DNA of 64,000 bases from positions 55,136,569 to 55,200,568 of the forward strand of contig NC_088776.1 in NCBI RefSeq assembly GCF_954871325.1, given 5' to 3'. Position numbers and translations under genes: made by a program. How positions within the stretch are numbered: position 1 is the stretch's first letter; each line of letters starts with the position of its first letter. Origin of the DNA: Gordionus sp. m RMFG-2023. Lineage: Eukaryota > Nematomorpha > Gordioida > Chordodea > Parachordodidae. Below are positions 47,083-59,200 of the stretch, in pieces. The notes beneath the pieces are model-generated. The model made no database searches and was not told the origin of the DNA. It was given only the letters and a program-made list of their open reading frames with translations.

Positions 47083-48740
47083 CAGAGTTGTATAAGTGTT
47101 GTTAATTCTTTATGATATATATTTTTTTTAAAACAACCTATATATTATTCTTATTTTAAAATATCCCTTATATTGAAAAAAAATAAAAATGCCCTTTACT
47201 CTCAACCCTTCCCTCTCAATAATATAACTTAGCAATCCAAAACGATTCTTTTAATAATATTAAATAAATATAATACACATTACTATAAGTCCACTTTATT
47301 TGTCAAAACATATAACATTATATTTCATAAACATATTAAATCTTCCCAATCAATCCCGTCTTTATCCAATATCATGTCTTCTTCACTCCAAATCGCAAAC
47401 AAAGACACTTTTATTGTTCTTTTCTAAAAACAACCCATGTGATGATTTTGTTTTCCTCCCATCCACCAGGAAAACTAATTCCCCTGTCAGAAAATAACTG
47501 ACATTTGATGTATTATATTAAATTTATTTCTTCTTTTTTTCAACAGCAACACCTTATTCCTTTATTCTGGACTTTCATTAAAGAGCAAAGTAGACTCATA
47601 CTAATCTCAAAAGTAATAGAAATACGCCTTCAGTCAAAAATTAGCGGAAGGGAAAAAAATAAGACAACTATATATTATAATTTTCTTAAACTATATTCTT
47701 CTATAAATATTTAAGGGATGTTTTTTGATAGTTTTTTTTAGTATTACAATATAAAATAAATTGATTAAAAATTTCAATATTATAACAATTTTTTTGCATA
47801 GTAAAGGCCAATAAATACTTTTCCCTTATTAAACTGATAAAATAAGTTTAATAATATTCAAAAGGTGTAATAGGTGGTAAAATTTTAAGTGATTAGCATG
47901 ATGATTTTTGAAAATTATATGTTAATGTTAAAATAAAACAATTTGATTTAATAAACAAATTTTTTTTAATCCAATTGATTCTTATTTCCACACCCTCGGT
48001 CTAAAAATAAAAAACGGATCTCAATTAGTCTTCATCCACAATAGAGCCTATATATTATATCATCAATTACAATTTTATTATAGGAATACTGCGGTATAAA
48101 ATATTAAAATACAATGAAAGATAAGCGTAGATATAAAAACTTCAAATATAGTGGCAAAAATATAAATTAAACAGCAGATAGATTGTAACTGGAATTAACT
48201 TTGTTCATTAAACAGAGTTCCCAAGGTTCCTTCTCGCGTGGTAATGAAATATATGTGATAATAATATTGATCCGACACTTTTATAGGTCAATATACATCT
48301 TTTCCCGACTTTATTTAAAAATATATAATATTCGGCTGAATTAAATTCTAAATATATTAATAGGATTTCTATACAGAATCCGTTACACAACCTAAACTCC
48401 GTTTATAAAAAATTAAAATTCTGAAAGTTATGGTACGGTTTAAAAATTGTAAACATATATAAAATAAAAAATTTATACATTAAACCATAAATTACAAGGA
48501 CTTCTTTTTTTTTAAAATACAAATCAATTTTAATATAATATATCCACAATTTATAAGGTGCTAAATGTTTATAATAAAAAATATTATTTTTTTTTAAATT
48601 ATCAATTTGATGAATTTTATTTATTTTTGAAGAAGAGAAATTATTTAAAAAATAAATTACAAATGATGTAATAATTAATTGATTAATATATACATAATAT
48701 TTCAAAATTAAAATATAATTATATTTGATTGTTGATAGAT
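47083..48740. other. Intergenic left of gene D
   Basis: No gene recognised. Open frames at 47,300-47,714 and 48,403-48,747 have low-complexity Lys/Asn/Ile/Tyr composition and no known motif; the latter overlaps the last exon of gene D. Confidence 0.5.
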
Positions 48741-51700
48741 TTAGCAATAAACGTCTCCTGGAGATGGATTGTCAATAGGAATTATGATTTCGTTATGTCT
48801 GTTCACAAACTGACTTGGTCTTTTAATTTTTTTTAAAATAATTAGGGAAATTTTGTAAAATAAATAAGGATAAATGAAATTATGGTTCAGAAATCGGGTT
48901 ACCTTTGGTATCATCAAGTTTAAAAAAATATAGCCACGATAATTATTATATTAGTTTTAAAATATCGTGAAGTATTATATCGCTATATATGTACCTAACG
49001 AGTGACTTCAAAAAAAAACGTGGCGTTTCAAATATTTTAAATTTCGTATTTTAATTAAAATATACGGAACTCGATATCCTTAAAAAAAATTTGGAATTTG
49101 GTTTGAGAAAATTAAAAATTTTTAGCAAAAAATAACAAAACTCTAATTTTGATAAACCGCGATTACTATCGTAGTATATAAAATTAGTAAAAATGTCAAT
49201 TATTTTCAATAAAAAAATTGATTTTTTTATCGCTTTTTTAAAATGATTTTTTTATATATGATCATTAATTTTTATGCTTAAATTTATAAGATTAATTTTT
49301 TTGTGTGCTTCAAATAAAAAAAACGATTAATAACATTTTGTGTTGAAATTTTCAAAAACTTTAATTTATCTCAGATTTTGTTCTATCAAGTTTGATTTAT
49401 AAGAGTTATCGACGTAGTATTGAGATTCGGCGTAAGCTCTTTGATTTTTTATAAATTCCCTCATTTTCGGGTTCTTGTAATTTATTGATTTTCTGTGAGT
49501 TCTTTTTTTTTAATCTTTTTCTTTTTGATAAGTACTTTATTTTGTTAGTTACCATTACCTTAGACTACCGAAATATTAGCATTTTTTTTCCAAAAATGTA
49601 TTTCCCAATAATAAATTATAAACAAAATACAAGCAAAATTTGATGAGACCTGCAGAAGTATATCATTGGACGAGCCCCGATTTTTTTCAAAAATATATCA
49701 CATTTATTTAAATTTTTTATAAAAAAAAGGCTTTTTTAAACAGGGCTCGGGTATATTTTAAAAAAAACTTTTCAGGCCGGGCCCGGATATATTTAAAAAA
49801 AATAATTAAAACACGACCCACCGGGTCGGGCTAGCATGCCCAAATTTCATATAAAGAAAGAAATATAATGTTTGATCAGTTTCAGTTTCTCTATCATTTC
49901 ATATAACGAACCATCAATATCATCCTCCACTGATCTAAGGTTAACTTAAACTTTTTTATTTGCCCAATTTTAAAACAAATTATCAAAAATGTTATGGCCT
50001 ATTTCATTTTTTATAAACGAATGCCTTTATTTCGTTCCATACTTAAATAATATTGTGGATTTAGAACGAGAGGTTTTTTTTCCATAATAATTCCATTTCT
50101 CGAAGTGCCTTAAAGTTAGTTTGAACTGCAGAAATATTCAACTTTTTCCTAAGGAACTTAGGAATCAAACTTGGTGTGTAAATTTATTTTTCATCTTCGT
50201 GTGACATACTTTTATCAGTGTAAAATTTGGAAAGGGTGAGGTGAGGGGGTTATATCAATAATATAAAATTTCTTTGATAACCTAAGAGATCTGTGGAGGG
50301 TTTTTGCCCTCACCCATACTTCGGACGAGCGACAATCGGATTTTCAAATAAGGTGCGGGGGGGGGGGGGTTTAAAAATAGTAATAGATGAGGATGGGCGG
50401 GTGATGTTTAAAATATTTTTCAGGCCAAATGAGCAGATTAGACTTGCATATTATATATTTCTTTAAAAATACATCAAAATAAATAAATAAAAAGCCAAAC
50501 AAACCAGGAATTTATATAATTTTGAAACAGACTGAGGAAAAACAAATACGTAACAACATGTGGGAGGGCTTTTCGGCTAAGAACCCGCCTATTGCAAACC
50601 TTTACCGGGTTTGCCCAAAATAATGGAAGCCTATTTTGCTCGTTTTTTTAAAAAATAAATAATAATATAGGGCTTTGATTGAGGATATTAGTTGTTCAAT
50701 AAAATACAATTTTTATTTATATTTTCAAAAATAACCATTGAGGTATATATATAACATAAATTTTAAAGGCGTAACCGGAATATGAAATACATGGATTCAC
50801 GAATCTCTAAAATTATGGATAATTTATTATAGGCTATCTCTTTAAAAATTATAAATATCTGATTTGATAGGACAACATGTAAAGAGGATAAATTTAAAAA
50901 AAAACAATTACAATGATAAAATATGATCATAATTGTCCGAAATTTATACTGTGGTTACTTCTTATACATACTGAAATCCATTTCCGATCAGATAATTATT
51001 TAAAATTGAGAGATTCTAAATTCCGATTAATTCCATACCTTTATGACATAGTAGACTCAAAAACTAATAATTATATTATTATAGTATTTGTTAAAAATAA
51101 AAAAAATACGCCTCTGGTTAAAATATTAAAATAAAAACTTGTCATAAAAAGCGGCAATAGGTTTATGGGTTATGAATTGGTTATTGAGTTGCAAAATTTT
51201 TATAAACTCATTCGTCTTTGAGATAAAAGTTGCCGGGAGAGGATAACCTCCAAACATTCTCACGTAGCACAAAGGATTCGAATGTTGAACTATCTTGAAC
51301 TAAATTTAATTTGATTATTAGGTTGTATCCAAATATCAAAAAATGATATTCGCAAACTTTAGAAACTTATTGGAAAAAGAAAAAAAAATATAAATATAAA
51401 AATATGACCAAATTTTTAAATTTAACATGTAATTTCATTAAATTTTAAAGCTTCTGAAGATTAAAAAAAAAGATTTTGGATATGGTATACTAAAGAATAA
51501 AAAATATTCTTTTTAGATAAATTTTAGACGAGGCAATGATTAACGCTTTTCAATAATACAGTAATTTTTGCCTTAATAAAATTGACCTGAGGGCAAGTTG
51601 GTTTTGGAGGGTCAATGGCGAAAGGTGGGGGCAACATTAAAGAGATCGTTGGTCCTGCATTACTTATAAGTTCCACTGTTTGAGTACTAGTTGATGGGTT

Positions 51701-53427
51701 AGGCGATCCTTTGATTAAAACCGGAACAGTGAAATGTATTTTAGCGTCTATTTTATATATAATAAGCAGTAAATTCTATAAATATTGTATTCTTGAATTC
51801 GAATAATATAATATGTAGAAAACATTATATTTTTGGCTCGGGCTTTGTTTGGCTGCTCTGCCCGGAATTATTTTTACTAGTATAAATTGTCTAGCCCGGC
51901 CGATGACCAAATAGAAATGACATAAATTTAATTATTAACTTCAAAAATATTTCTAAACTGTTTTGGGGCTTTCGGGCCCTCTGTGCCGACCTCTAAACTT
52001 TATATAAATCTAATTCTGCATTTTGTTTAACATCATTAAATATATATAAGCAAAAAAGAATAATAACACAAACTTTGATCGTTTTCCCCATTGAAATAAT
52101 TAAAAATGTGAGAAAAGCCAGTCCTTAATCCATTATCAAGATAATCGCTTCCATTAACGGTGTATTCGATAAATGTCAAGTCACCATATTGCCTCACTTC
52201 GTAAAGATCATTCTTGCAATTTATTTGATAGGCAGGGCAACACTGATTTCCGCAGAAATCAGGGAGTCGGCCATGTTTGCTTTATTTTGATATATATCAT
52301 ATTCTTATTTTATCTGAGTTTTTAATTATCTATACAAATACAACTAGTGAGGCAAAATATCTAAATTTCACTGGTTGCTATTCATAAGCAAAATCTTAAG
52401 GCTTGAGTAATATTTTACTTAATAAAATACTTATTTAGTCGTTTATAAAAAAAATCGTCCTCAAATGAAGCGATTTTACATGACTAAATACAACTACAAA
52501 TTTCTCAATGAAAATTATTATTGTTTAAGTCTTGCCGGTGACTCAGAAAGGGACTTAATTTTTACCTTCCAAAACTGGCTTTGTCCAATTTTTCTACTTT
52601 TTCTAATCTTAGTTTCTTAAGTTTTAGATATTTATCCAAATTTAAAAATAAATATAGGCTTAAATTAGATTTCAAAAAACGTTAGCAATAAAAATTTAAA
52701 AAATAACTTCTTATTTTTTATACCAAAGCTACAAATTAAAACATTTGAAAAATATATATAATAACCCATCTTTGTAGCCGTATTCGTGTATGTCGTTGTG
52801 CATTTCAGCGAAAAATTTGAGGGCAGCACCGACAAAAGGTACTCTCATATAATCTATATTGGAGAGAAAGGATGTAGGGAGAAATATATCATTCGTACTA
52901 TGGTGAGATTTTTTGGTTTGCACGAGTTCTTTTTTGGGTCTTACAAGTTCATTTTTAGTAATGTTCTTCAGATGAGTTTTGGGGAGAAAAATCTTTTGAA
53001 TGATCTTCTTAGCCGAACCAAGTACTTCGACTAGTATATTAGCATCATAGCTATGATGGATTTTCTCTGAAACGTCGAGTTCGGCGTGATGGGAATGCTT
53101 TTTGCCTGATTTAGTTTGGTTTAAATTTAGAATTATTTTATGTTTAGCCTCAACTATAGAATCCTTAATATGGTGTTCCAATTTTTTCATCTTTTTAGAA
53201 GATTCCAATTTTTTATTTCCCTGAAAAGAAATATTTTTGTCTGAGAATAATTCCTTTGATTCTAAGATCTTTTCATGGGAAATAAGGCTATCGGCCAGTA
53301 TATCATCGATAGGTTTATGATGGTGAACTAAATCATCTATGGCATCCTTGTCTTTGTGGTGTTCGGTTAATCCTAATTTCAGAAGCGCTATAAGGCTTAT
53401 CAGCAGTACTAAAATTGGCTTAAACAT
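48741..53427 (-). CDS. SOUL/HEBP-family heme-binding protein, gene D (intact)
   Basis: Five exons: 53,427-52,766; 52,279-52,074; 51,747-51,587; 51,299-51,139; 48,819-48,741. Total 1,269 bp, 422 residues plus stop; GT-AG introns, phases 2,1,0,2. Signal peptide MFKPILVLLISLIALLKLG, then EHHKDKD, HHHKPID and later HSHHAEL; Lys-rich linker; module FLPTSFLSNIDYMRVPFVGA followed by ALKFFAEMHND; SOUL domain with CGNQCCPAY, LYEVRQYGDLTF, FNYFNGEND, IHFTVPVLI, DPPKPTCPQ, CYVRMFGGYPLPATF, FVNRHNEIIIP. Exon 3 is three codons shorter than in A and B. Exon 2 ends in the same unusual donor A|GTTTGT in A, B and D. Intron 4 (2.3 kb) has gained a hAT-like MITE and a 13-base G run. Likely a secreted heme- or tetrapyrrole-binding protein; ligand untested. 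Confidence 0.9.
49645..49845. mobile_element. GC-rich hAT-like MITE remnant in intron 4 of gene D
   Basis: Starts GAGACCTGCAGAAGTAT and has GGGCTCGGGTATATTTT, CAGGCCGGGCCCGGATAT and CCCACCGGGTCGGGC. Same family as 10,661-11,357, internally rearranged; the right terminus is not defined. Confidence 0.5.
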
Positions 53428-53481
53428 TAATATAATAGGTAGTAAATTAATTTTCGAAAATAAGTTTATAGTCTTAATTTG

Positions 53482-53610
53482 TTAAATGGACGCCATGTTT
53501 ACCATAATTTCAAAAGATTTTATACGAGAAAAATAAATAAAAGGTATAATAGTAATTCCCCAAACAATGAAATCGCCTACAAAAGGTAACTAATGGCATA
53601 CCTTTTATTA
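53482..53610 (-). promoter_or_regulatory. Conserved upstream blocks, gene D
   Basis: TTAAATGGACGCCATGT (about 53,482) and AACAATGAAATCGCCTACAA followed by AAGGTAACTAATGGCATACC and TTTT (53,564-53,607), matching gene C in order and spacing, 55-180 bp upstream of the ATG. Confidence 0.5.
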
Positions 53611-54124
53611 ATTAATTATCTTATGTTATTGTTAAGCTTTGTCTTTAAATATCCAAAGATTTCATCCATAAAGACATAAAATATTATTAAAAAGGGTAAA
53701 TTTTTATTTTAATTTTTTTCTTTTCATTTGAAACAAGGTATATTTTAAACCGACTGGATTAATTGTACAATAACATTTTTTTTTCAAAATATTTTTTATG
53801 CGAATTTTTTTTTACATTAGAAAAATAAGAAATATTAATATCAATTTCTCAAGATTTTAAAAAATAAGGAGGTGGGGTAGGGTATTTTCTTTGTATAAAG
53901 ATTATTATGACCATGGTCATTAATTCAAAGGTGTATATTATTATTATTATTTATAATATTTAAAGAAGATTGATTAATGGTAAAATTTATCACGACTAGA
54001 CTCATACTTTATCTTTCCATTTATAAGTAATATAGAATCTTAATATAATACACATTCAACTCATTTTTCTATATATTAATTAGAGAACCTAAAAACAAAA
54101 CCAGCCCTAAAATATGATTATGAC
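53611..54124. other. Intergenic between gene D promoter and the LTR element
   Basis: Contains the G-rich segment at 53,865-53,905 shared with 38,930-38,970; otherwise nothing recognised. Confidence 0.5.
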
Positions 54125-54861
54125 TGACAAAAAACCGCAAATAACGAGGAAACAAGAGGTTCAAATGTTAATTATATCCGAAAAATTACTAAAACGAAAT
54201 TCTAATATAAGAACCAACTCAGAATGAAAACTATCAATTAATGAACTAAATTAAAACTTATAAATTAAATGCCACGCGAACTAATTTTTGGATTTATATC
54301 TTTATTAAATAAAAATATTCATCAATTTACAAGGGTCAAAAATTAAAATCGCAAAAATATTATTATAATTTCAAAAGGTTTTATTCAATAAAAAAAAGGT
54401 TATCAACAATTGAAAAGTCACAAAAATCAAAAATTAATAAAATTTTAAAAGTGATAAAAATTAAAAAAAGTGATTTTCTTTTTTCACAAAAATATGATAT
54501 CTGGTAATTTCTAATATTTGAAAAATGACTGACATTTTTCTAACTAAATACAAAACATAGATAAAAATATGATTGACACTTCTATTAAAATAAGTATCGT
54601 TTACGACATGCCATCCCTTTATGGGCTGTGGCACGCCTATAAACACACAAATAAACAACAATATATATATATTTTAAAAAAAATGTCACGGTATATATAC
54701 TTTGGAACAAACATGGACGATATATAACGGGGTTGCATGATCAACTAAATTGCTATAACAGTTTTATAAAATTTTATAAAGTCCTTCGATTTTATTTGGT
54801 TAATTTAATAATATCATGATTACCTTAAATATTTCAAAAAAAATAGCTAATTCCAATGTGA

Positions 54862-55299
54862 ATGATCATTTGTGATAGTGAATATAACTATGGGAAACAC
54901 CCCACTCGAAAGGGACAATCGTTATTTCATCAACATTATTTTGGTTTTGTCGGTGATAATAAAATCTTTGTCAAATCATCTGCTTCGTTTTTTACTTCGA
55001 TCTTTCTTTGTCTGCGATATTCATTCGTAATAAAGAATGTTCATTGCCTAAATTCATCATTGGTGGCACGGTGGTATTCCTTTGTGGAGTTTTGGGATAA
55101 CGAAGACGTTATTATTATAAGACGAATGTTTCAAAAAGCCTGTTTCTGGCAAGATGTAAAAAGTGGCAACGTAGAGGAATGTAGCTCCCTGAATGACGTG
55201 GCATATCGTAAAGGGATTGGATCTCTATTTATCTACACTGACGTTATACATTGTAATCGGGTGGTAGTAATTGCTCTGGAAGGTGGAATGGTGGAGTAA
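54862..55299 (+). CDS. Antisense 145-codon open frame in the LTR/3' region
   Basis: Starts with ATG, opposite in strand to gag and pol, richer in balanced codons than its AT-rich surroundings, with five or more Cys and Trp residues (for example FWDNEDVIIIRRMFQ and ACFWQDVKSGNVEEC). I recognise no domain. Present again, identical, at 61,475-61,912. It may be a chance frame, a captured host fragment, or an antisense gene of the element. Confidence 0.35.
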   Translation: MIICDSEYNYGKHPTRKGQSLFHQHYFGFVGDNKIFVKSSASFFTSIFLCLRYSFVIKNVHCLNSSLVARWYSFVEFWDNEDVIIIRRMFQKACFWQDVKSGNVEECSSLNDVAYRKGIGSLFIYTDVIHCNRVVVIALEGGMVE

Positions 55300-55689
55300 A
55301 CGATAAGTCATGAGCATTGGTTTGATAAAAATTTTACTTAAAAATTTTAACCAAAATTTTTATGAATAGAGATCTAGTGGTTATTTGTATGAACAAAGTT
55401 ATTATAATACTTTTTGAAAAAAATTTATTATAATATTTAAAAAAACTTATAATATATTTTACAAAAAAAAAATTATGGTCTGATGTATTAATGTATACTA
55501 TTTGCGGTGCATACATTATAACAAAAATTAAACCTATTTCTCCCATGTGCTTCAATTTTCTCAATAATATTATCACAATATCCCTTGGTGTGATCGCCAA
55601 GTGAAACAAATAACATATCACTCTAAATCAATCACGCGAATCCCCCAATAAAAATAAGTGAGGAAAAATTTTGCCATCCTAAAACTAAA

Positions 55690-56260
55690 AGAAAAAAAAC
55701 AAAACTTTCTATTACTCTAATAAAAGATAAACATCTTTTCATTACATTAAAAAAAAACTTTCTATTATAATCTAATAAAAGATAAACATCTTTTCATTAA
55801 ATTAAAAAAAACTTTCTATTAATCTAATGAAAGATAAAAACATCCTTTCATTACTTTGAAAACAAAACTTTATTTAATACCAGATAACTTAACACAATTT
55901 TTCCTTACACAAAAAAAAACTTGCTATTCATTTAATAACGGACAATATACACACATGTTTTCATTACTTTAAAATCAAACTTTATTTAATACAAGACAAC
56001 ATTAACACAAATCTTCATTTGACAAAACAGACAAAGACATTCCTTAACGAACCAAACTGAAGAAAACTTTCCATATCATTACCATGTTGATAAATTTATT
56101 AAACCCGTCTATATTGACCTATTTTTAATATGACCAATATATTCAGAAACCGATTTTATTAAACTCGTCTAATAGAACTATGATTATAACTGCAAATGAC
56201 CAACAACCTGTCTATATTGAACTATTTTCAATATGACTAAATATATTCGGAAACCGAACC
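55690..56260 (-). repeat. Short tandem repeats 3' of pol
   Basis: Three ~54-bp units with ACTTTCTATTA and AAGATAAACATC (55,705-55,850), two ~95-bp units with AAACTTTATTTAATAC (55,860-56,010), then two units with GTCTATATTGA(C/A)CTATTTT (56,105-56,260). The same set recurs at 62,303-62,873. Confidence 0.7.
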
Positions 56261-56294
56261 CATATGAACCCCAAACAAATAAGACGCTTCTTAT

Positions 56295-59200
56295 TTATCC
56301 CAATCTCATATGATCGTGATGACGAACCACGGTCACCCCTGTTATTAACAAAATTTCACTTAATTTCGAACCCCGGTTCAATATGACCCGACCCTTTTCC
56401 CATTTGGTTGCCCGATTGTCGAACAATCGGGCCCAAACCTTTTGTCCCACGGCAAACCGTACCCCTAATTTTACTTCCATTGAGGTAATAGTCTTCTTCT
56501 TTGGTTTTAAGAAGTCCAAAGGACCCCGTGTTCGCCTACCTAAAAATAACTCGACAGGCGTAACTCCCTCTCGATTACGAGAATTGAGGTAATATAATTG
56601 AGACATGTAAGCCTCCTCTTTATGGGCTCCAGCCTTTTTGATCCAATTTTTAACAATGGCTACCATCCTCTCAGCCTGTCCATTCGAGCTGGGATGATAT
56701 GGTGGAGCTAGAATGTGTTTTGTCTGTGACTCAACACAAAACTGTTTAAAATCTTCGCTGACAAAGGCGGGACCCCCGTCAGACACTATTTTGTCCGGAA
56801 AACCGAACCGAGCATATAATTCTCTTAATTTTTTCACAACAATTTTTGTGGTGTATCCATGTACTAATGCATATTCTATCCATTTAGAATATGAGTCTAC
56901 CACTAAAAAATATGTCTTTTTATCAAGATCAAAGAAATCGATGTGGATACGTTCCCAAGGTTTCTTTGATTTAGGCCAAACCTGCCCTACCTCTTTACGG
57001 GGCATAGGAGCACATGCATTACAAGGAACGCATTTCCTGGTAATCCGTTCAATATCTTTGCCCATACCAGGCCACCATACATATTCTCGAGCCCAAGACT
57101 TCATCTTGTCTCGACCTTGATGACCGGCGTGCAATAATTTCATAATTTTACTCCGTAATTTATAAGGAATTACGGCCCTGTTTCCCCTCATAATACAATC
57201 ATCAACAATTGATAATTCTTTCTGTATTTTTTTATATGCATCATATTTGTTTTTCCAAGGTTTATCTCCTGTTAGACTTAATTTTATCTGACCTAGCACT
57301 TTGTCATTCACAGTATTGGCTTTCAAATCCTCCCAATTGGTAGGACCCCCTTTTAAAATATAAGACAGAGAACGCACTAAGGCCTTCTCTCTATCACTTA
57401 TACTACTATTTATTTCCGGGTCTGCACAGTCAGAACCCAACCTGGACAAAATATCCGGCAAATGATTCTCTTTGCCCCGACGATATCTAACTTCCACGTT
57501 AAAACTTCCCACTAATAACAACCAACGTTGTAACCGGGGAGATAGCATTAACTCCCTATTATCCTTTCGGAATAGGTGGATTAATGGCTTATGGTCAGTA
57601 AAAATTTCAAATTTTTTACCAATCAAATATTCACGGCATTTCGTCAAACCGAAAATCACGGCCAAGGCCTCCTGTTCAATCACCGAATATCTCGTTTCGA
57701 CATCCCTAAAAACTCGGGAAAAAAAAAGGATGGGTCTTTCCACAGCATCAATTACATGTAATAAGGCTCCTCCAACACCTTTGTTGGAGGCATCAACCGC
57801 TAAAATAATTTCTAAATCATTGTTGAAACAGACTAAAATTGGCTCTTCCCCAATTTTTCCCTTTAAAATTTCAAATGCTTCTTGTTGCTCTACTTTCCAA
57901 TCGAAATGAACGCCTTTTTTTAATAACTCATATAACGGGGCAGCTACCTTCGCAAAATCCTCTATAAAACGATGATAGTAATTTACCATACCCAAAAAGG
58001 ACTGCACTTCAGCCTTATTATTGGGCTGCTTTAAATTTAATATATTTTTCAAATTTTTTTGCAATGGCTTCACCTCAATCCCATTTATTTGATGGCCTAA
58101 ATATTCGACCTCCATTACACCCAAAAGGCTTTTCTCTTTGCTGGCTCTCAAGCCTTTACCCTGAATTCTTTTAAAAACTTCCTCCAGACGATGGTTATGC
58201 TGCTCAGGCGTTATCCCTGTAATTAGCACATCATCCATGTAATAAAATACACCCTCTAGTCCCTGGAAAACGGACGCCATGGTTCGCTGAAAAATAGGCG
58301 CTGACACACTTAACCCAAATGGTAATCTACAAAAAGCGAACAGCCCTTTGGGAGTCGTGATCGTCAATAATTTACGAATCTCCTCCCTCAAAGGTAATTG
58401 TAAATAGGCGGACGAAAAATCAACCTTTGAAAAATATTTCGCTCCCTTCAACTGGGCCAAAATTTCCTCAATTCGGGGTAAAGGATATTTAACCTCTACT
58501 ACCCATCGATTAACGGTTACTCTGAAATCAGCACAGAGTCTCAATTTACCATTTGATTTCTTAACCGGTACCAACGGGGTTGCCCATACACTATATTCCA
58601 CTGGAACAATGATACCATCTTTAACCCATTGATCCAATTCTTCGTCAATTTCCTTTTTCCATTCAAAAGGGACTCGACGACACGCTAGGAAAATAGGTGC
58701 AAATCCTTCCCTTAATTTTATATCTACTTGATAATCATTAAGACAACCTAATTTGTCTTCGAAAATTATTTCATACTTCTTCATTAAACGAGATATATTT
58801 TCACTCATTTTATGTAATTCAGGAATACCAATAGCCACCACTGGGGTTTTATCAATGCTAATGTTGTTTTCAACCATTAATTCCGTGGACTTTACATACC
58901 AATCAGAATTATGGGTTGAATCATTTTGTTTTATGGTTAAATCCTTCCCTTCTATTTCACAGATATTTTTTAGAGCGTTATAAGCAATATTTTGGTCCTT
59001 CGGGTTAATTATGACCGAACCATTATGTAGGGCAAAAATATTCCAATAATTACTGAAAGGACCTAACTGAACAATCCAATCCCACCCCATGATGGTTTCC
59101 ACATCTTTCTTTACTACCCATAAATCTAGGAAAAATGTGGTATCATGAAGAATTACGCCCAATTTAGTTTTTCCCAAAACTATTATCTCAGACCCATCAA

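Noticed and set aside
48403-48747. Minus-strand 114-codon frame
   Set aside because: Low-complexity Lys/Asn/Ile/Tyr/Phe sequence; its upstream end overlaps the true last exon of gene D in another frame.
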